Of a DNA stretch of 64,000 bases, positions 11,113 to 24,156 are shown piece after piece. Every line of letters begins with the position of its first letter. Within the stretch, counting starts at the first letter, position 1. The position numbers and the translations under genes were made by a program. The stretch is taken from positions 434,001-498,000 of the forward strand of contig BSBK01003560.1 of NCBI GenBank assembly GCA_027943335.1. The letters are read 5' to 3'. Under the pieces are notes generated by a model, which did not search any database, was not told the DNA's origin, and saw nothing but the letters and a program-made list of their open reading frames with translations. The stretch comes from Chamaecyparis obtusa. Lineage: Eukaryota; Streptophyta; Pinopsida; Cupressales; Cupressaceae.

Positions 11113-13986
11113 ACTAATGCGTGATCATTCTGGGAACACATGTGGTCAAAGAATGAAATTGAAATGTGAGATCGATTTGGGATCACAAAACAACCCAGAT
11201 GTGTGTTGGATGGATGGGAACACATCAGGACAAGCATAAGCATGAGATGAAAGACAAGACCAACACCATTGCTGTTAAGTGATAGTCAAGTCTGAAAATA
11301 AGAGATAAGAATCGAAAGACAAGATCAACACCATTGTAGTTAAGTGATAATCAAGACTCAAAATAAAAATCTCAAGCTGAGCTGAATGATAAAGCTGAAT
11401 CAAATATTGAAGCTGATAGGTACTGCCCCCTCGAAATCAAAATTGAAATTAGGTAGAGGAGAAGTAACAAATAGATAAACTTGATCAAAGCACTAGAAAT
11501 CATGATTGAAGATGAAGCACGATAGGATAACCATCAAGCAATGAAGATATGCCCTAGTTTGACCAAGTCAAACCTCAGAAAGAGGAAGTGAGTGAAAATG
11601 AATGAAAGACTAGGATTTTTGAAAGAGATGGGGATGAAGAAATGAAGGTGCCCCAACAAAGATCGAAGGATCGGGCCTCATATGGTCAGCCAATTGCGCA
11701 GAAGAAGGGGAAAATTTGAAATACGATTTTGACTATCAAGATTAACTCAGATTTTGATTTCAAGTCTGAAAATAGATTGAGGACATCGAAATTAGCTAGG
11801 GATGCAATTTTCGCGCAATTCTGAGGTGTTTTGAAAATTAGGTCAAAAGGTCAAAATGCTATAGACAAGAAGTGAAAGACATGATCGAGAAAAGAAAAGG
11901 TGAGTGCAGTTGACTGATAGGTCCTCGAAAGATAAAAGGAGAGCTCTCTCCATATGCAAAATGCAAAACTAAACTATCACGAACCTAAAAATGCAAGCTA
12001 CAAAAAAGTGGTTGACTTTGCAAGGTCACAACACCAATAGACATCTAATAATCATCATCGAGCTTTATTGGTAGCGGCACAAGATCATACAATACACACT
12101 AGTATGACTATGGGTATATGAATATGATCTATATTAGATGAAATGTGGAAATCCCACCTAGGCACCAAAGACATGTAGGTCAAGATGACTAGTGTAGTGA
12201 GATTACCTAAGTTTGATATGGAAAGATTATACTCGCATCGAGACACAAGGAAAGTCAAGATGACTATAAGTATGCACTTGCGAAAATAGTCAAGGATAAT
12301 ACTTTGTAGATCCTAGGTGTCAAGTGGATCAAGCATAAATGCTAATGACAATTAGGACCAACAAAATATACCCACAAGTAGAAAAAGCAATAAAACATGT
12401 CCTCATGCCCTTAGTCTTCTAGCTATGCATCATCGAAAACTATCATAGGGAGAGAACACTCATCAAATAAATCATCATAGATAGCACACATAGAAAACAA
12501 AGTCAAACAAGTCTCAGCGAGTCAAGTGTTTAAGTGTGTGTGTGTAGGTCATAGAGTCAAACTTTGAGTATCATATCTGCGAATGAGAAATACCATATCA
12601 TGCTAGATTGCGGGTAGGATATCTGATAAGTGTTGAGAAACACTGGACGCTAGGGGAGTGTTGAAAAACACTGTTTGGGGTGGTGTTGAAAAACATCATT
12701 TGCAAGATGTCCTAAAGACCAACGCATCCTAGAGACCAAAGCTAACACAGTTATGCCCCCTAGGCAAAGACAAAGACCAATTCCAAACCAAGGCAACAAG
12801 GTCAAGGCATGATGGAGAAAGGCTATGTCGAGGAGGCATGCTAAAAGATGAAGGTGCAAAAGGCCTCAAGTAGCGCCTGTTTCCAGGTTTTCACCACTTG
12901 GATGATTTTTTTGATTTTTTTAATTTTTTTGTATTTTTGCTACCAAGGCACCTATTTCCAGGTTTTCACCAAGGCATTTTTTCTATTTTTTTATATTTTT
13001 TGCATTTTTTGATTTTTTTGTATTTTTTTCAGGACTTTATATGCTTTTTAGGATTTTTTCAGCATCATATATGAATTTTTTTGGAATTTTTTTAGGATCA
13101 ATAAGATATGTACAAAGGATGCCCCCAGACATAATGGGCATCAAACTCCCAAGCAAGTCCCAAAATGTTGCAAGGTGGAGGACAAGAAGGATGAGCAAGC
13201 TGGTGGAAGAGATGGAGGAAAAGAGAATGAAGGTGAATGGAGGGAAGAAATCTTCAAAGGCAAACTCCTCAAGAGTACCCAAACTAGGGAAAAATTGTCA
13301 TGTAAAGCACATTTGGACAAGCAATGAAAGGCTAGCATAGGATAAGTCATAAAAGCGTAACGCAAAAGAAGGAAAGGATGCAGTCCAAAGGAGTAGACAT
13401 GTCAAGAGGCTTCATAGCATCGTGTTTTACTCTTTTTTATTAGATCAAGACCAAAGGGGAAAAGGATAGTGAAAGGCTAGAATGAATGGAGGAAAATAAA
13501 TATGAAGGCTAAATTGAATGGAATGAAAGAAAAATTATCATAAGATAGCTCACAAGATAGACAAATGTTCATTTATATGTCAACATTGTCAAGATCAAAG
13601 AGAGAAGACAAAATGGATGAAATCTGTAGAAGAACTACGCATGATGCCTAATTGCTAGGTTTTCATCACGGTACTTATCCAAGGCGCCACAAGGGAGTGG
13701 TTTTCACCATAGGATGAATTTATTTCTCTTTACTTTTGCTACCAAGGTGCCTGTTTCCAAGTTTCCACCAAGGCACATTTTCAATTTTTCATTTTATTTT
13801 ATTTTTGTTCTTTTTGAAAATTTTCTATTTTTTTGAAAAAAAAAATTTTTTTTTTTGGAAGAAGGCAAGCTTTTAAGATAATGCTCCTTGAACGGTTAAA
13901 CCATGATATACCAAGGATTCAAAATGATATGCTTAAAGATGTTGATAGGAAAAAGAAGATGGAAGAGAAAAATGGAGGATAAGGTT
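11113..13986 (-). other. 3' non-coding region of layer 3a
   Basis: About 2.9 kb between ORF and 3' LTR without coding capacity. It is collinear with 50206-52700 of copy B and includes the triple mini-hairpins (12629-12697), repeats of the motif GGTGAAAACCTGGAAA (minus strand, near 12880, 12965 and 13660), and A/T homopolymer tracts. Confidence 0.7.
12629..12697 (-). repeat. Three tandem 16-nt hairpins, copy A
   Basis: Plus-strand AGTGTTGAGAAACACT (12629-12644), AGTGTTGAAAAACACT (12657-12672) and GGTGTTGAAAAACATC (12682-12697). Each has a 6-bp stem with a 4-nt loop. All three are retained at 51263-51331 in copy B. Confidence 0.8.
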
Positions 13987-15845
13987 TTATGTAAAGCGGG
14001 TGAGGCTGGAAGATAGGAGGAATAGGCAAATGAGGAAAAAGGATAGAAGGTAGAAGGATAATGAATGGAAGGATCGTGAAAGGGTAGATGGAAAGGAAGA
14101 CAAGATCAACATCAACACACACCTTGAAGGGTGGCAAGAGGATGGAGGAAATGTGAATGAAGGAAAGCGAGAATGAATATGGTGAATATTTAGCAGAGGT
14201 TGCGGTTCAGGCACATGGAATGGAAGAACATTTTTGGAAAAAGATGAGGCAGAAACCTTTGGAAGCTTGAATGTCAACTTCACTTTTTGTTCAATATTAG
14301 ACTCTTTCAAGAAAGACTTTGGAATCCATATAGACTTAGGATTTTCATTTCTTTTTGATGATTTAGAGAGAATATCTTCAATGATGGATTTTGGAACCCA
14401 TACTTGTCTTGTAGTTTTCTTCTTAGATATCTCTTTTGACTTTATGCTTCCATGTCGATTAGAGGAGACATGGCGATCTTTTTTTTATGGATTCTTGTAT
14501 TGCTTCTTTTTCTTGTATTGAACATTCAAGTTACTTCCAAAAGAATTAGGACTTGTGGAAGAAGAAGGAGGATATGATTGGTTTAGATGGGTGGGTGGAT
14601 GAAAAGGATTCAAGGGTATGCATCTATGTTGATCTTGAGGAAAGATAGGAGATGGAGGGACGTAAGGACCCAAGATAGATGATGAATTAGGAGAGTTAGG
14701 AGGGGAAAGTGAAGGGACATAAGGGCCCAAGATGGAAGGAAGATGTGAAGCCTTTGGTAGTGGTGGAAGAGGTCCAAGGATGGAAGTGGAAGATGCAAAA
14801 GGATAATCAATAAGTTCATCAACATCTATATGACAACTAAGGACATTAGCATCTTTAGAGTGAGCATTAGGATTTACAATAGAATCATGAACATCTTGAA
14901 TAGGAGCAACTTCTTCGATAGGATTGTTCAAAGCTTGCAAAGACTTAGGAAGAGTAGAAAGTGGAAGCGAACATGGAGTGGTAGAACAAGAAGATGGAAG
15001 ATTTTGATCTTGACAAGTTGCTTTGGATGACATAAGCGCAACATTTTTTTCTTGATTTTCAATAGGCTTAGCATTGGAAGTAACAACACCATTTTCAATA
15101 ACCTCAATGGGAGTAAGGTCATCTTTATTGTCGATAAGCTCAATGGTGTGAGTAGTAACTTGATCTTGCTTAGGAGAAGACTTAAGACATGGTGGAATGG
15201 ATGAGAAAGGGTGTAGAGGATCAAAAGAACCATGAAACAAATGAGAGACATCATGAAAAGGATTGGATGACATGGAGGGTTCTTGATATTGATCTTTCTT
15301 TATATTTTTTTTTTATCATTTTTAAAGTCCTCTTGACATGGATCCACTTCTAAGGACAAGGAAGCAGGTTGAAATTTTATGGAAGAATTTGGAAGAGATA
15401 GTGAAGGACTAGTTGAAGTAGGCATTATAGCACATAAAGGCTTAGGCTCGCTAGGTGTAGCATTATTGGAAGTATTTGCAGCCAAGTGAAGGTTAGCTTG
15501 AGTTTCTTTAAGAGATAGCCCTTGAGGATAACTATAGGGAATTGCATGAAAAGCATTAGGATCTTTTTCGGATGAAGGATTTGCGAAAGATTTGGAAGAC
15601 TCGGAAGCTTTAAGAAATGTGTGGGTATTGGAGGAAGTAGCAAATGGAAGGGAACCATCACAATACAAAGGTTTAGTAATCTTTATTTTCAGCATGAGAG
15701 TTCTTAGAGGAGAAATGCTCATAGTATCTACATTTATAATCAGCACGGAAATCTTTCTCTTCCTCAATAGAAGTAGATGTATCATATTGTTCACAACAAG
15801 CATCATAGTCTCTTTCAAAATCAGAGTCATATGGATCACCATCAC
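13987..15845 (-). pseudogene. Ser/Pro-rich ORF (second half) of layer 3a
   Basis: Minus-strand frames at 15845-15300, 15273-14485 and 14310-13987 reconstruct, with shifts and stops, the protein encoded intact at 48328-50205 in copy B. Shared segments include SILGPYVPSLSPPNSP, FPQDQHRCIPLNPFHP and FHVPEPQPLLNI. It ends in a hydrophobic run containing SFYLLSFFLICLFL. The proline/serine-rich body with a repeated SILGPxxP motif (three times) looks disordered, and the hydrophobic end could be a membrane segment. No family recognised. Reading-frame conservation between two diverged copies argues that it once encoded protein. Confidence 0.65.
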
Positions 15846-16452
15846 GATCTATCCAATGTGATGACCCATTTATAGTAAGCACGAGCACATGACTAGGAGG
15901 ACTCTTAGGAATATAGGTTTCATAGGTATGACTATATGGTTCATCATCATAGCCATCATAATAGTCATCATAGTCATCAAAGGTGGGTGTGTCACTCTTC
16001 ATGGGAGAGGTATCACAAGGATTACTATATTGCTCATATTGAGGAGTAAGACTCTTGGGAGAAATAGAAGAGGAATGAGATTGTGAAGAAGAGGAAAGTG
16101 AAGATCGAGTGGAGGAAGAAGACTTGGATAATGAGGAATGCTAATAATATCTAGAAGAGTCATGATGAGACTTGGAAGGTGAAGAAGAATGAGAGGACTT
16201 AGATGATGAAGAATGTTTAGAAGAAGGAGGTTTTGATATGATCATGTCTATGATCCTAGCAAAGGCGTCTGATTCAATCATCTTTTATTTTATTTTTGCT
16301 TTAAGTTTGTCACCCATGAGATATCTAGAAGGACTATTGGAGGAATAAAATTATTCAAATTGAGCAATGAGTTCGAGATCATCCATTCTCAAGAGAGGTT
16401 CCATAACAAGGTAGTTGAAATTCATGGTTCTAGAAGAGGAGGAATCAAGCAT
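15673..16452 (-). pseudogene. Ser/Asp-rich ORF (first half) of layer 3a
   Basis: The frame from the ATG at 16452 matches the intact first half in copy B: MEPLLRMDDLELIAQFE, then DAFARIIDMI, a serine-rich stretch, an acidic DDYDDYYDGYDDE block, and DRDGDPYDSDFERDYDACCE. Three in-frame stops interrupt it before the stop at 15673. It is possibly a divergent structural (gag-like) protein, but no domain supports this. Confidence 0.6.
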
Positions 16453-18638
16453 GGAAGAAATGAATAGAAGAGATAAAATAGAAGAAGGTAGACTAGATAA
16501 TAAGAGGAAAAGAATCAAGAAGACATGAAGAATTTAGGAAGAATCATGAAGAAAGAAGAGAAAGGATGAAAATGGGAGACTAGGAAGACATGGAAGAAGC
16601 GAAAGAAAGAAGACCAAGAGTCATTTTTTGCAATTTGATACCATTGAAATTCATTTGGATATTGAGCAACATGTCACAGCACCTAAGATCTGAGATCTAG
16701 ACTAACCAAGGAAGACTGGAAGTGACACAAATCAACTTCGGATTGCAAGCAGCAGTGAGACAACAAAAGGACTCTGTGCGGTAGTTTTCAGCCAAGCAGT
16801 GTGACTCTTGACCAGTGAACGTGAAAAACTCAGTTTTAAAGGCAATTGGGTCAATGTTGTAAGTTTGGCAAGTTTGATTTCACAGTCTAGAATATAGTAA
16901 TAGAAGATAATAGACAAGTTTGCAAACAATAGGTTATCAAACATGTCATAGAACACTTGTGCAAGAGCAAAAGAAACCTTGCCAAGACAAGCAATTGTGA
17001 TATCAAAGCAAAAAATCCTATGAATGCTACCGTGATGTTTGATGTTTGAGAACGTTTACACAAGTAGATCACAACGAGAATAGTTCAAGCACTTGCTAGC
17101 CTAGAAGGACAAAGGCTCAATACTTAACAACTTGGCCCACACTTGATGCTCCATTGCCTCACACAAAGTGGTTGCCCACAATAGATATTGGCTTTGTCGT
17201 GGAAGTGCCAAAGACACAACCAAAGGAACATAGATGGTGAGTAATCTTGGGGTGATCCGGGTTATTCCACTTGGATCAATCCTTGCACCAAGAAGCTAAG
17301 CGGAAAAATAGGGTGGCCTCTATCTATGGTTCTTAGTAAGGGCTTACGTTTGTAGTACCCCTCTTGCTCCCCAAAGGGACTCCTTACCTTGTGGCAAGTA
17401 ACGGACCTCGTGGCCTCAAGAGTACCTTAAGCATTCTTGCTCAATACTTTCTTCATGGTCACAATCCCACAAGTACTCACATCAAGAAAAGACAAGCACT
17501 ACATCTACCAAGGTTTTGTGTCCTTGATAGCCTTGAGATTATAGTGGGTTGGAATAGTTCGGTATTAGCTTGTCCCCACTTGGGTCGTTCCTCTTGATTG
17601 CTCAAGAGAAGACTCGCTAAAGGATCTTAAAACTAAACAAAGAGTGGATCAACTTTTGAGTGTTAGGATTTTTGGTTCACCTCGAGGGTGAAGAGCATAA
17701 TCTCCTAGCTCAAAAATATCTCCCAAACACTCCAAGTAAAGGTTCAATTACCCTCTTGCTTTCAAAATTCAAAGATGGGTTAAGATTTTTTGGTTCACCA
17801 CAAGGGTGAAGAGCATACTTCTCCTACCACCCAAGAATTCCTACAACAAGATATTATGTTCCTATGAAATGAAACAACTAGTAATTGCCACACTTGAAAT
17901 GAAAGCAATTAAACAAGCACTTGATTTGGTTTTTATGCTTTGGGCAGCCCTACAAAAACTATTAGTAGCCCTTGTGCATTTGAAGCTTTGACATGCATTA
18001 TTTTAAGCAAATAATCAAACAATGAGAGCTCCTACAAGCACAACTTGTTAGCCCCACAATGGTTAGCACATCAAAAATTAGATAATCTGCAAGGAAAATA
18101 GCTGATCAAATGGAAAAATTTGAAAATGAAACCAACATGGTTGGATTAGGCTTAGAAAGAGCTTTCCAACGATATATCACAATTAAATTTTCAATACCAT
18201 ATGTGAAATTTTTTTAAAAATGGGTGCCAGTTGGCACGGATTCTGAAAACGCTAAAATTTTCAAAAAAAAATAGAAAACCCAAGACTCAACTCACTACCG
18301 GGTACAGGTGACAGTACAGTCACCAAAAATATCACGTGACACTTCGCTATATACGGGGGTGACAGTTTATCTCTATGCGATAGTTCGCTAACCTGCAGGC
18401 GACAAAATATACTAAACAGTGCGATATTATCTGTCAAACAGTGCGACACTTTTACCTGGTAAAGTGTCACCCTGCTATAGAAGAAACTATTGCACAACAC
18501 TGGAAAACTATCGCACGACACTCTGAGACAGAAAAATAGAAAGCCAAAAATGACGCTAAATTATGACGAAAAATTTCTGAAAATGTATGAAATGAAGGAC
18601 AAAACAATAATGTTCTACCCCATGGTGGGTGCCAAAAA
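16453..18638 (-). other. 5' leader of layer 3a
   Basis: About 2.2 kb between the PBS (minus strand, 18638-18622, TGGCACCCACCATGG) and the ORF. It is non-coding and contains two GGTTCACC...GGTGAAGAGCAT hairpins (17674-17693 and 17792-17812) that are conserved in copy B. Confidence 0.65.
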
Positions 18639-19655
18639 TGTACACACTCAAATGGTGTACTTGTCTAAGTCATTATATCCCAGGAAATCGATGAATGGGA
18701 TACCTTAGAAAGTGACCTAGAGCTCTCTATGTATGGAGTTGCAAGATTATTTTAAGTTTGCTCTCAGCTAGAGCTATTAAGCTAATGACCTTGCTAGTCA
18801 ACCACACAATGAGAGATTCAAATGAAGACAAGGGCAAGAATGCCAATATCTCCAAGAATCACTATGAAATGCAAATGCAAGCTAGATTAAGATGAATATG
18901 CAAGCTAGAAATGAAAGGTGCAAGCTAAGCTATGGAAATGAAAGTACAAGCTATGCTATGAAAAGGAAAGCACAAGTATTACCAAGCCTTCCTAGTTAGA
19001 CTAGATGAGTTACTCTAAATCTTGAAAGGAAATCTAAACTATGAAAGCATAAACATTAAGCTACTATGCATGAATGAAACTAAGAGTGGAATGTAGATGC
19101 AAAAGCCAAGAATGCTCCAAATCTTCAAAAAGCTCCAAAGTGACCTAGAAAACCTGCAGCATAACATTAGCATAAAAAGTTGATATGCAAAATGAGGAAG
19201 AGAGCTCTTCTTTTATAGGAAATGAGAAAGAATGGACCATGGAGATTAAGAGGCAAAAGATTTAATCAAGGGTGGAGCTTGAAGAGGGATCAATCCATGT
19301 GCACAAATATCCTCCAATGAGAAAATAAGAGTTGACTTTTGTGTCCATATAAGACAAAAAGTACTTTTTCCCTTTTTTAAAATAAGAATAATATTTTATT
19401 TGTGCAACTTAGGATAAGAGGAAAAGGTGGGGGCTTTTTATTTAATAAAAGGGGAGGAAATATTCATTTTAATAAATAAAGACTTAGGATAAAATGGTTA
19501 GCCCACGGAATAATCGAATAAATGATAAAATGGGACTTGATCAAGGAAATTGATATAATTGATAAAATGCTAATTTTTGAAAATATTGATTCAGAAATTT
19601 GATAAATTGCTAAATGGGGGCCCAAAGTCTAGGTGGCCATTTTAGGGTGCATACA
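18639..19655 (-). repeat. Layer 3a 5' LTR
   Basis: 1017 bp, with a minus-strand TATAAAAG at 19217-19210. It is followed directly (leftward) by the primer-binding site. Confidence 0.9.
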
Positions 19656-20271
19656 GAAAGCACCAGAAGACTCTACAGATGCTAAGGAAACTAAAAATTA
19701 GACTAAAGACAATGTTGAACCATCTAAGGATGAGTGCAAGTGAGTAGACCGAACTTGTTATGCCTATAACAAGCATGGACATATTGCAAGGAATTGTAAA
19801 GAGGTAAGACCTTTCAATGGTTATTATTATTCATGCAATAAATTTGGTCATAGAGCTATGAATTGTAGAACAAGTTAGAAGAACAAGACTCAGCATAATC
19901 AAAGAAATCATAATCAACCAAATACAAGAAGTTCTCAGAGTATTAGATGTCAGATATGTAATTATAATGGTCACTGAGCTAGACAATGTAAAATGGTAAC
20001 CCATATCAATGCACCGAGGAATTTAAGGCCTCCATTTATTTGTTACTCTTGTAACAAGGTTGGACACATCTCAAAGTTTTGTAGATCAAGAATGCAAAGT
20101 CAGGAAAGTCCTAAAAAGCCAACAATATCAATGTTGAATGAAGAAGGAGAAGTCAAGTTTGTGAAAGCTACAAAGGATGTGAGATTGATTTGGTTAGAGG
20201 CAAAGAAGGATAAGGTTGATGAGTATGTATTGGATGCATCTACAATGGATGCACCCTCTACATCTGGATGA

Positions 20272-20688
20272 ATGACCCTTAGGGTCATAGGGGGAGCTAA
20301 TTTAGCTCTAGACCCCTGCGCTGCCGGTATACTCACCCTTAGAGTATGCACCTTTGGATTTAACATTTTGGAGACTATTTGATGTTGTGTAAGAGCGCAC
20401 TACCTAATCAATTGCAGGATGGAAGTTGGAAATTCTCAATTGAATTTTGGTTTACGCAACAAGCATTAATGGAAAAAATTCACTTTATAGTCTATGGAAA
20501 CTTACAGATCATTCATTGTATTCAAGTTTGAGCGATTGAAAACCACAGGATCCATAGTAGTTGGATTGTGAAGTGTTGAAGCTTGATTTATCAATGAAGA
20601 AGTGTGATTAATCAATTACAAAACCCTAGTTTGACATGCCGGTTCAGAAGTCTTTGGAATCTTATTTTGAGCATTAACCAAGTAAGTC
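20272..20688 (+). other. Spacer between the two ORFs of layer 2
   Basis: About 420 bp without coding capacity that I can support. It contains purine runs (ATAGGGGGAGCT near 20290) that resemble an internal polypurine tract. Confidence 0.4.
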
Positions 20689-23600
20689 ATGGCTACACTA
20701 GCTGTCTTTGATGTTTCTGAGAGAAAGAGATGCATTTTTAAGAGGCACCCTTTTAAGTCAACCCTAGATGACCTAGAAGGTGCATTTTCAAGAACCCCTA
20801 TGGGCATAATGCATGTTGAAGATATTTGCATATACATATACTGTAAGAAGGAACCAGTTGGACTTGATAGGATAAGGTCACACCTTGAGTCCATGATGAA
20901 ACCAAACAAATATTCCTAGATGAGTTCACGCATTTGGAAAACCATCCTATTGTTGAGTATGCTATGGCATATGAGTTATATGAATCTGAGTGGATCAAGA
21001 TCTTGTTAAGCAGAATCCATGATGACCTATTTTGGATAGGTGAAGTCCCAGTAAGAATCACAGGAGATCTTATTCATGAAATGATAGGCCTCTCTAAGAA
21101 AGGTGTCATTCTTCCAGTGAGAAAGGATGTGAGAAAATTAGTTGAACAGGCATGTAAGTCCAAAAGTGATAGGCGTGGTATGACAATTGAGCCTATTGAA
21201 GAGAAAGACATCAAATTGATGTTTATGATACTAGGTTACATGTTTCAACATACCAACAAGGTGAATAGTGTGTCCACATCCACTATTCTTGCAACAATCA
21301 GACTTGTTAGAGAAAATGGAGAGTTCAATATGTGTGAGATCTTGCGCACACAGTTGATTGATAACATTAGAGCCATCAAGCATGATAAGACCAAAATATT
21401 CAAGTTTGGGTCTTTAACCATTTACATGTACTTCCATATACTTGGAAAGATCTCAGATCTGTACTTAGACAAAAGTATGCCTACAATGCCTCAAATATCT
21501 CTTAAGGCATCTACTGAGAGCACATTGAAGGATTACATGGAGCTGGAATTGAAGACATTCAGGATCAAGATGCAGATGAGGTACAAGATACCAAAAAATA
21601 TTGTTGAGAAATACAAAGACAACATTTGTTTTATGGTAGAAACTGACATAACATGTATGGAAGAAGTTGAGCCTAGAATAAAGTGGATCCATCCACTTGG
21701 TTATGAGGTAGTGGAGCCAATCTTGGAAGCATATGCACAAGTATTACTATCAGCACCTAAGGACTAATGAACCTAGATGGGGAGCTTATGAAGAAAAGAC
21801 AAGGGAAGTTGATGCAGTTCTAAACAGTGCAGCAACTAAGAGGAAAGCCTCTAAGATTACATCTGAGATACTCAGAATTCATGGTGTAACTCAGGCAGAC
21901 CTAGACAAAGAAAGAGAAGAAAAGATAGCATTGGAGATTGAGAGTGCATCCATAGTGGAAGCTAAGAAAGATGATCTTTAAATGAAGAAAGTCAAGATTG
22001 AGAAGACTGATGATCCAAAGGATAAACAGGGTAAAATAGATGTTATCCCTTATGCACCCAAAGTTACAATTGATCTAACATCACCTCCTGAGTATAGGAC
22101 AATAACCAAGAGGAAGAAGGAGACAGGTGCAATCCACCCATCCTCACAGACAACCAAAAGTCAGAAAAAGAACAGTCAAGCACCTTCGCAGGTAGTTTTC
22201 AGACCAAGTCTTCAAGTATGAAAACAAGGATTATTGAGGAAGGCATAATTGATCAAGTAGGGAAATTCTATGAGAAATATAGTGAGATTGACAAATTAGA
22301 AATCCATGGAATGATAATAAAAACACATGCTCAAGTTCAAGAAGACTGTCTTAGAACTTAAGACAGTAATTCTGGACAATGTATGGAATATCTTGGGATT
22401 CTTGAAAAGACAGGCTATTGAGGAGGATCTAAGAATAAGAGAAAAGATTCTAGATGAAAGCCTCCATGTATGTTCCCTAGAAGAGAAAATATTATTGTTA
22501 AATCTGGTGAAGCCACACCTAAGAACTAAGTCAAGAACTCTACACCTAATGGGTAAGAACTATGAGTTGATAGCAAAAGAAATCGAGAAAGCTTTTGAGA
22601 AAGTTTTTCTGGATAGGCACATGTACCCATCTACTGCACCCTCAACTCAAGTGCCCTCTAAGGAAGCCAAGGAGTCAGAGACCACCAATGTACTAGTAAC
22701 AGGTCCTCAGGATTCAACACCTATAGTGGTAACACCTAAAGAGGCAGTGAAGTCTGTGCCCATGTCTAAGACACCAAAATATGACACAATCTTTATTGAT
22801 AATGTAGAGATAGCAATGGCGTCCACAGACAATGACTTGGATAAATTTGAGGAAGCCTTTGTGAGCACACAAGAGGTTGAAACTCTATGTAGTGACAATT
22901 CACCTAAGCTACAAGAAGAAGTGTTAATAGAGGATCTAACAGGTGAAGAAGAAGAAAAGGAGACAGAAAAAGAGATAGAAAAAGAAAAAGAAAAGGTAGA
23001 AGAGGAGAAAGGGAAAGACAGTGAACCAACAGACGAGCCATATGTTGAAATACCAATCAAAATAAAGCAAGAAGTGATGGACAACACCCCTATCACTCCC
23101 TTACCCTCAGCATCATTGTTGTCAATTTTGACACCAGACACCACAAGCTTCGACTCTTGGGGAGAAGAAGACTTGATTAAGATCAGTGTCCTTGCTATGG
23201 AGAAAGTAAAAGAGAAGCAAGTGATGAGGAAACCTCTATTTGTTGAATCAATCAACATTTTGAACAACTTGTTACCTTCTGAAAATAAAGTGTCTAAGGT
23301 TTATTCAGTTGATGATTTTAGTACCATATTGACAAACTTCAAAGAAAACTTTTCTAGCTTGGAAGAATCTGCATCCCAAGTTGCAGAAAAGAAATATATG
23401 AAGAAGAGATTGAGTAAGCTAGTTGGAAACTTTGCACTTGACCTCAATTCATTGAAGATAGGTCAAACATCCTTGAAGGAGTTTGCAACTAAGGGAAGGA
23501 AGATCATAGCTGATTGTATGAACCAGGATAAGTTGACTACTGATCACTACAAGAAAATTCAGGAAGCAGAAGCAATGATTGATAATGTAAGAAAATCAGT

Positions 23601-23940
23601 GGAAGATCCCTCCATCGATGTGAACATGTGAAACAATGTATACCAGGGGAAGATAGAAAAAATAGAAAAGGCTGATAAGGAAATGTCTAAGATAAGGGCA
23701 AGGCAAACACAGCTCAGAAATTCTCTTGCGCCCTCTCTAGATGTACTTAATCATAACATCAAGGAGATCGATGCCACTATGGTGACATATGATCAAGGTC
23801 TGAGTACAGACTTGGGAAAGATGGAGAAGCTGACATATGCCTTATATTCCCATCTACAGACTATGAATGCACTGATAGCATTTTGGAAACAAGAGATCCA
23901 GAACTTTGAGATTGCTTATCTGGATGTACTTTCTTTGTAA
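20689..23940 (+). pseudogene. Layer 2 second ORF: large protein of unknown function, plant-mobile-domain-like N-terminal part
   Basis: Pieces at 20689-20919, 20934-21767, 21733-22221, 22222-22326 (another frame), 22327-23631 and 23632-23940 form one ORF of about 1,080 codons broken by a few frameshifts and two stops (TAA at 21979-21981, TGA at 23629-23631). The N-terminal part includes FWIGEVPVRITGDLIHEMIG and LSKKGVILPV. This matches the pattern of plant-mobile-domain-like proteins encoded by additional ORFs of LTR elements (predicted strand, then I-x-x-x-x-G-L-P/S). The middle is basic and low-complexity, followed by a Glu/Lys-rich stretch near 22940-23020 and a helical C-terminus with coiled-coil character. 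The polypurine tract and 3' LTR follow 205 bp later. The function is unknown. Confidence 0.6.
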
Positions 23941-24144
23941 GTACTTGTAGATACACTTTTTTGAGCACCTGTCATTAATGTCAAAGGGGGAATATTGTAT
24001 GTAGAATATGGATTATTATATATGATGTAAAGAAGAAGTATAGTATAGAGTATAAGGGAGATATAAGTTAGAATATATATTAAAGAGTTTTGTATAAGTG
24101 CACAGTTAGTAACTTCATCATACTCCTTTGTTGCCATTAATGAC
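23941..24144 (+). other. 3' non-coding region of layer 2
   Basis: About 200 bp of AT-rich sequence between ORF2 and the polypurine tract. The motif AATGTCAAAGGGGGA (about 23978) is a near-duplicate of the tract sequence at 24138-24152. Confidence 0.5.
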
Positions 24145-24156
24145 AAAGGGGGAGAT
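24145..24156 (+). promoter_or_regulatory. Polypurine tract of layer 2
   Basis: AAAGGGGGAGAT ends exactly where the 3' LTR begins (TGTTGG at 24157). Confidence 0.85.

Larger units (their letters stand above)
10088..19655 (-). mobile_element. Layer 3a: pol-less Tat-like LTR retrotransposon, copy A (antisense)
   Basis: 9568 bp with near-identical terminal repeats (10088-11098 and 18639-19655) and perfect 5-bp TSDs GAAAG (10083-10087 and 19656-19660). Read on the minus strand, the LTR runs TGTATGCACCCTAAAATGG to GTGTGTACA. The 5' LTR is followed by a TGGCACCCACCATGG primer-binding site and the 3' LTR is preceded by AAAAAGGGGCAAA. The internal region encodes a broken long Ser/Pro-rich ORF and nothing resembling protease, RT, RNase H or integrase. 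It shares LTR termini, PBS type, ORF and structural motifs with the copy at 43872-53657, which defines a family. Confidence 0.9.
9530..20271 (+). pseudogene. Layer 2 gag-like ORF (coiled coil plus four zinc knuckles), split by layer 3a
   Basis: The first part (to 10087) is open and rich in E, K, L, N and Q with heptad character. It ends in a segment (LYTISNLIESQLYAWKLKGD) like the coiled-coil tail of plant Copia Gag. The UBN2-type N-terminal domain is missing, and the frame is already open at the PBS. Layer 3a interrupts at 10087. After removing it and one GAAAG, the frame continues exactly at 19661 and runs to 20271. This second part carries four knuckles: CYAYNKHGHIARNC (first Cys pair altered), CNKFGHRAMNC (partial), CQICNYNGH.ARQC and CYSCNKVGHISKFC (complete). 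Four in-frame stops, all TAG or TGA, kill it. Gag would package the RNA. Confidence 0.75.

Noticed and set aside
22707..23267. Ser-rich 186-codon minus-strand frame
   Set aside because: Antisense of the Glu/Lys-rich part of layer 2 ORF2, which is long, collinear and in the element's sense direction.
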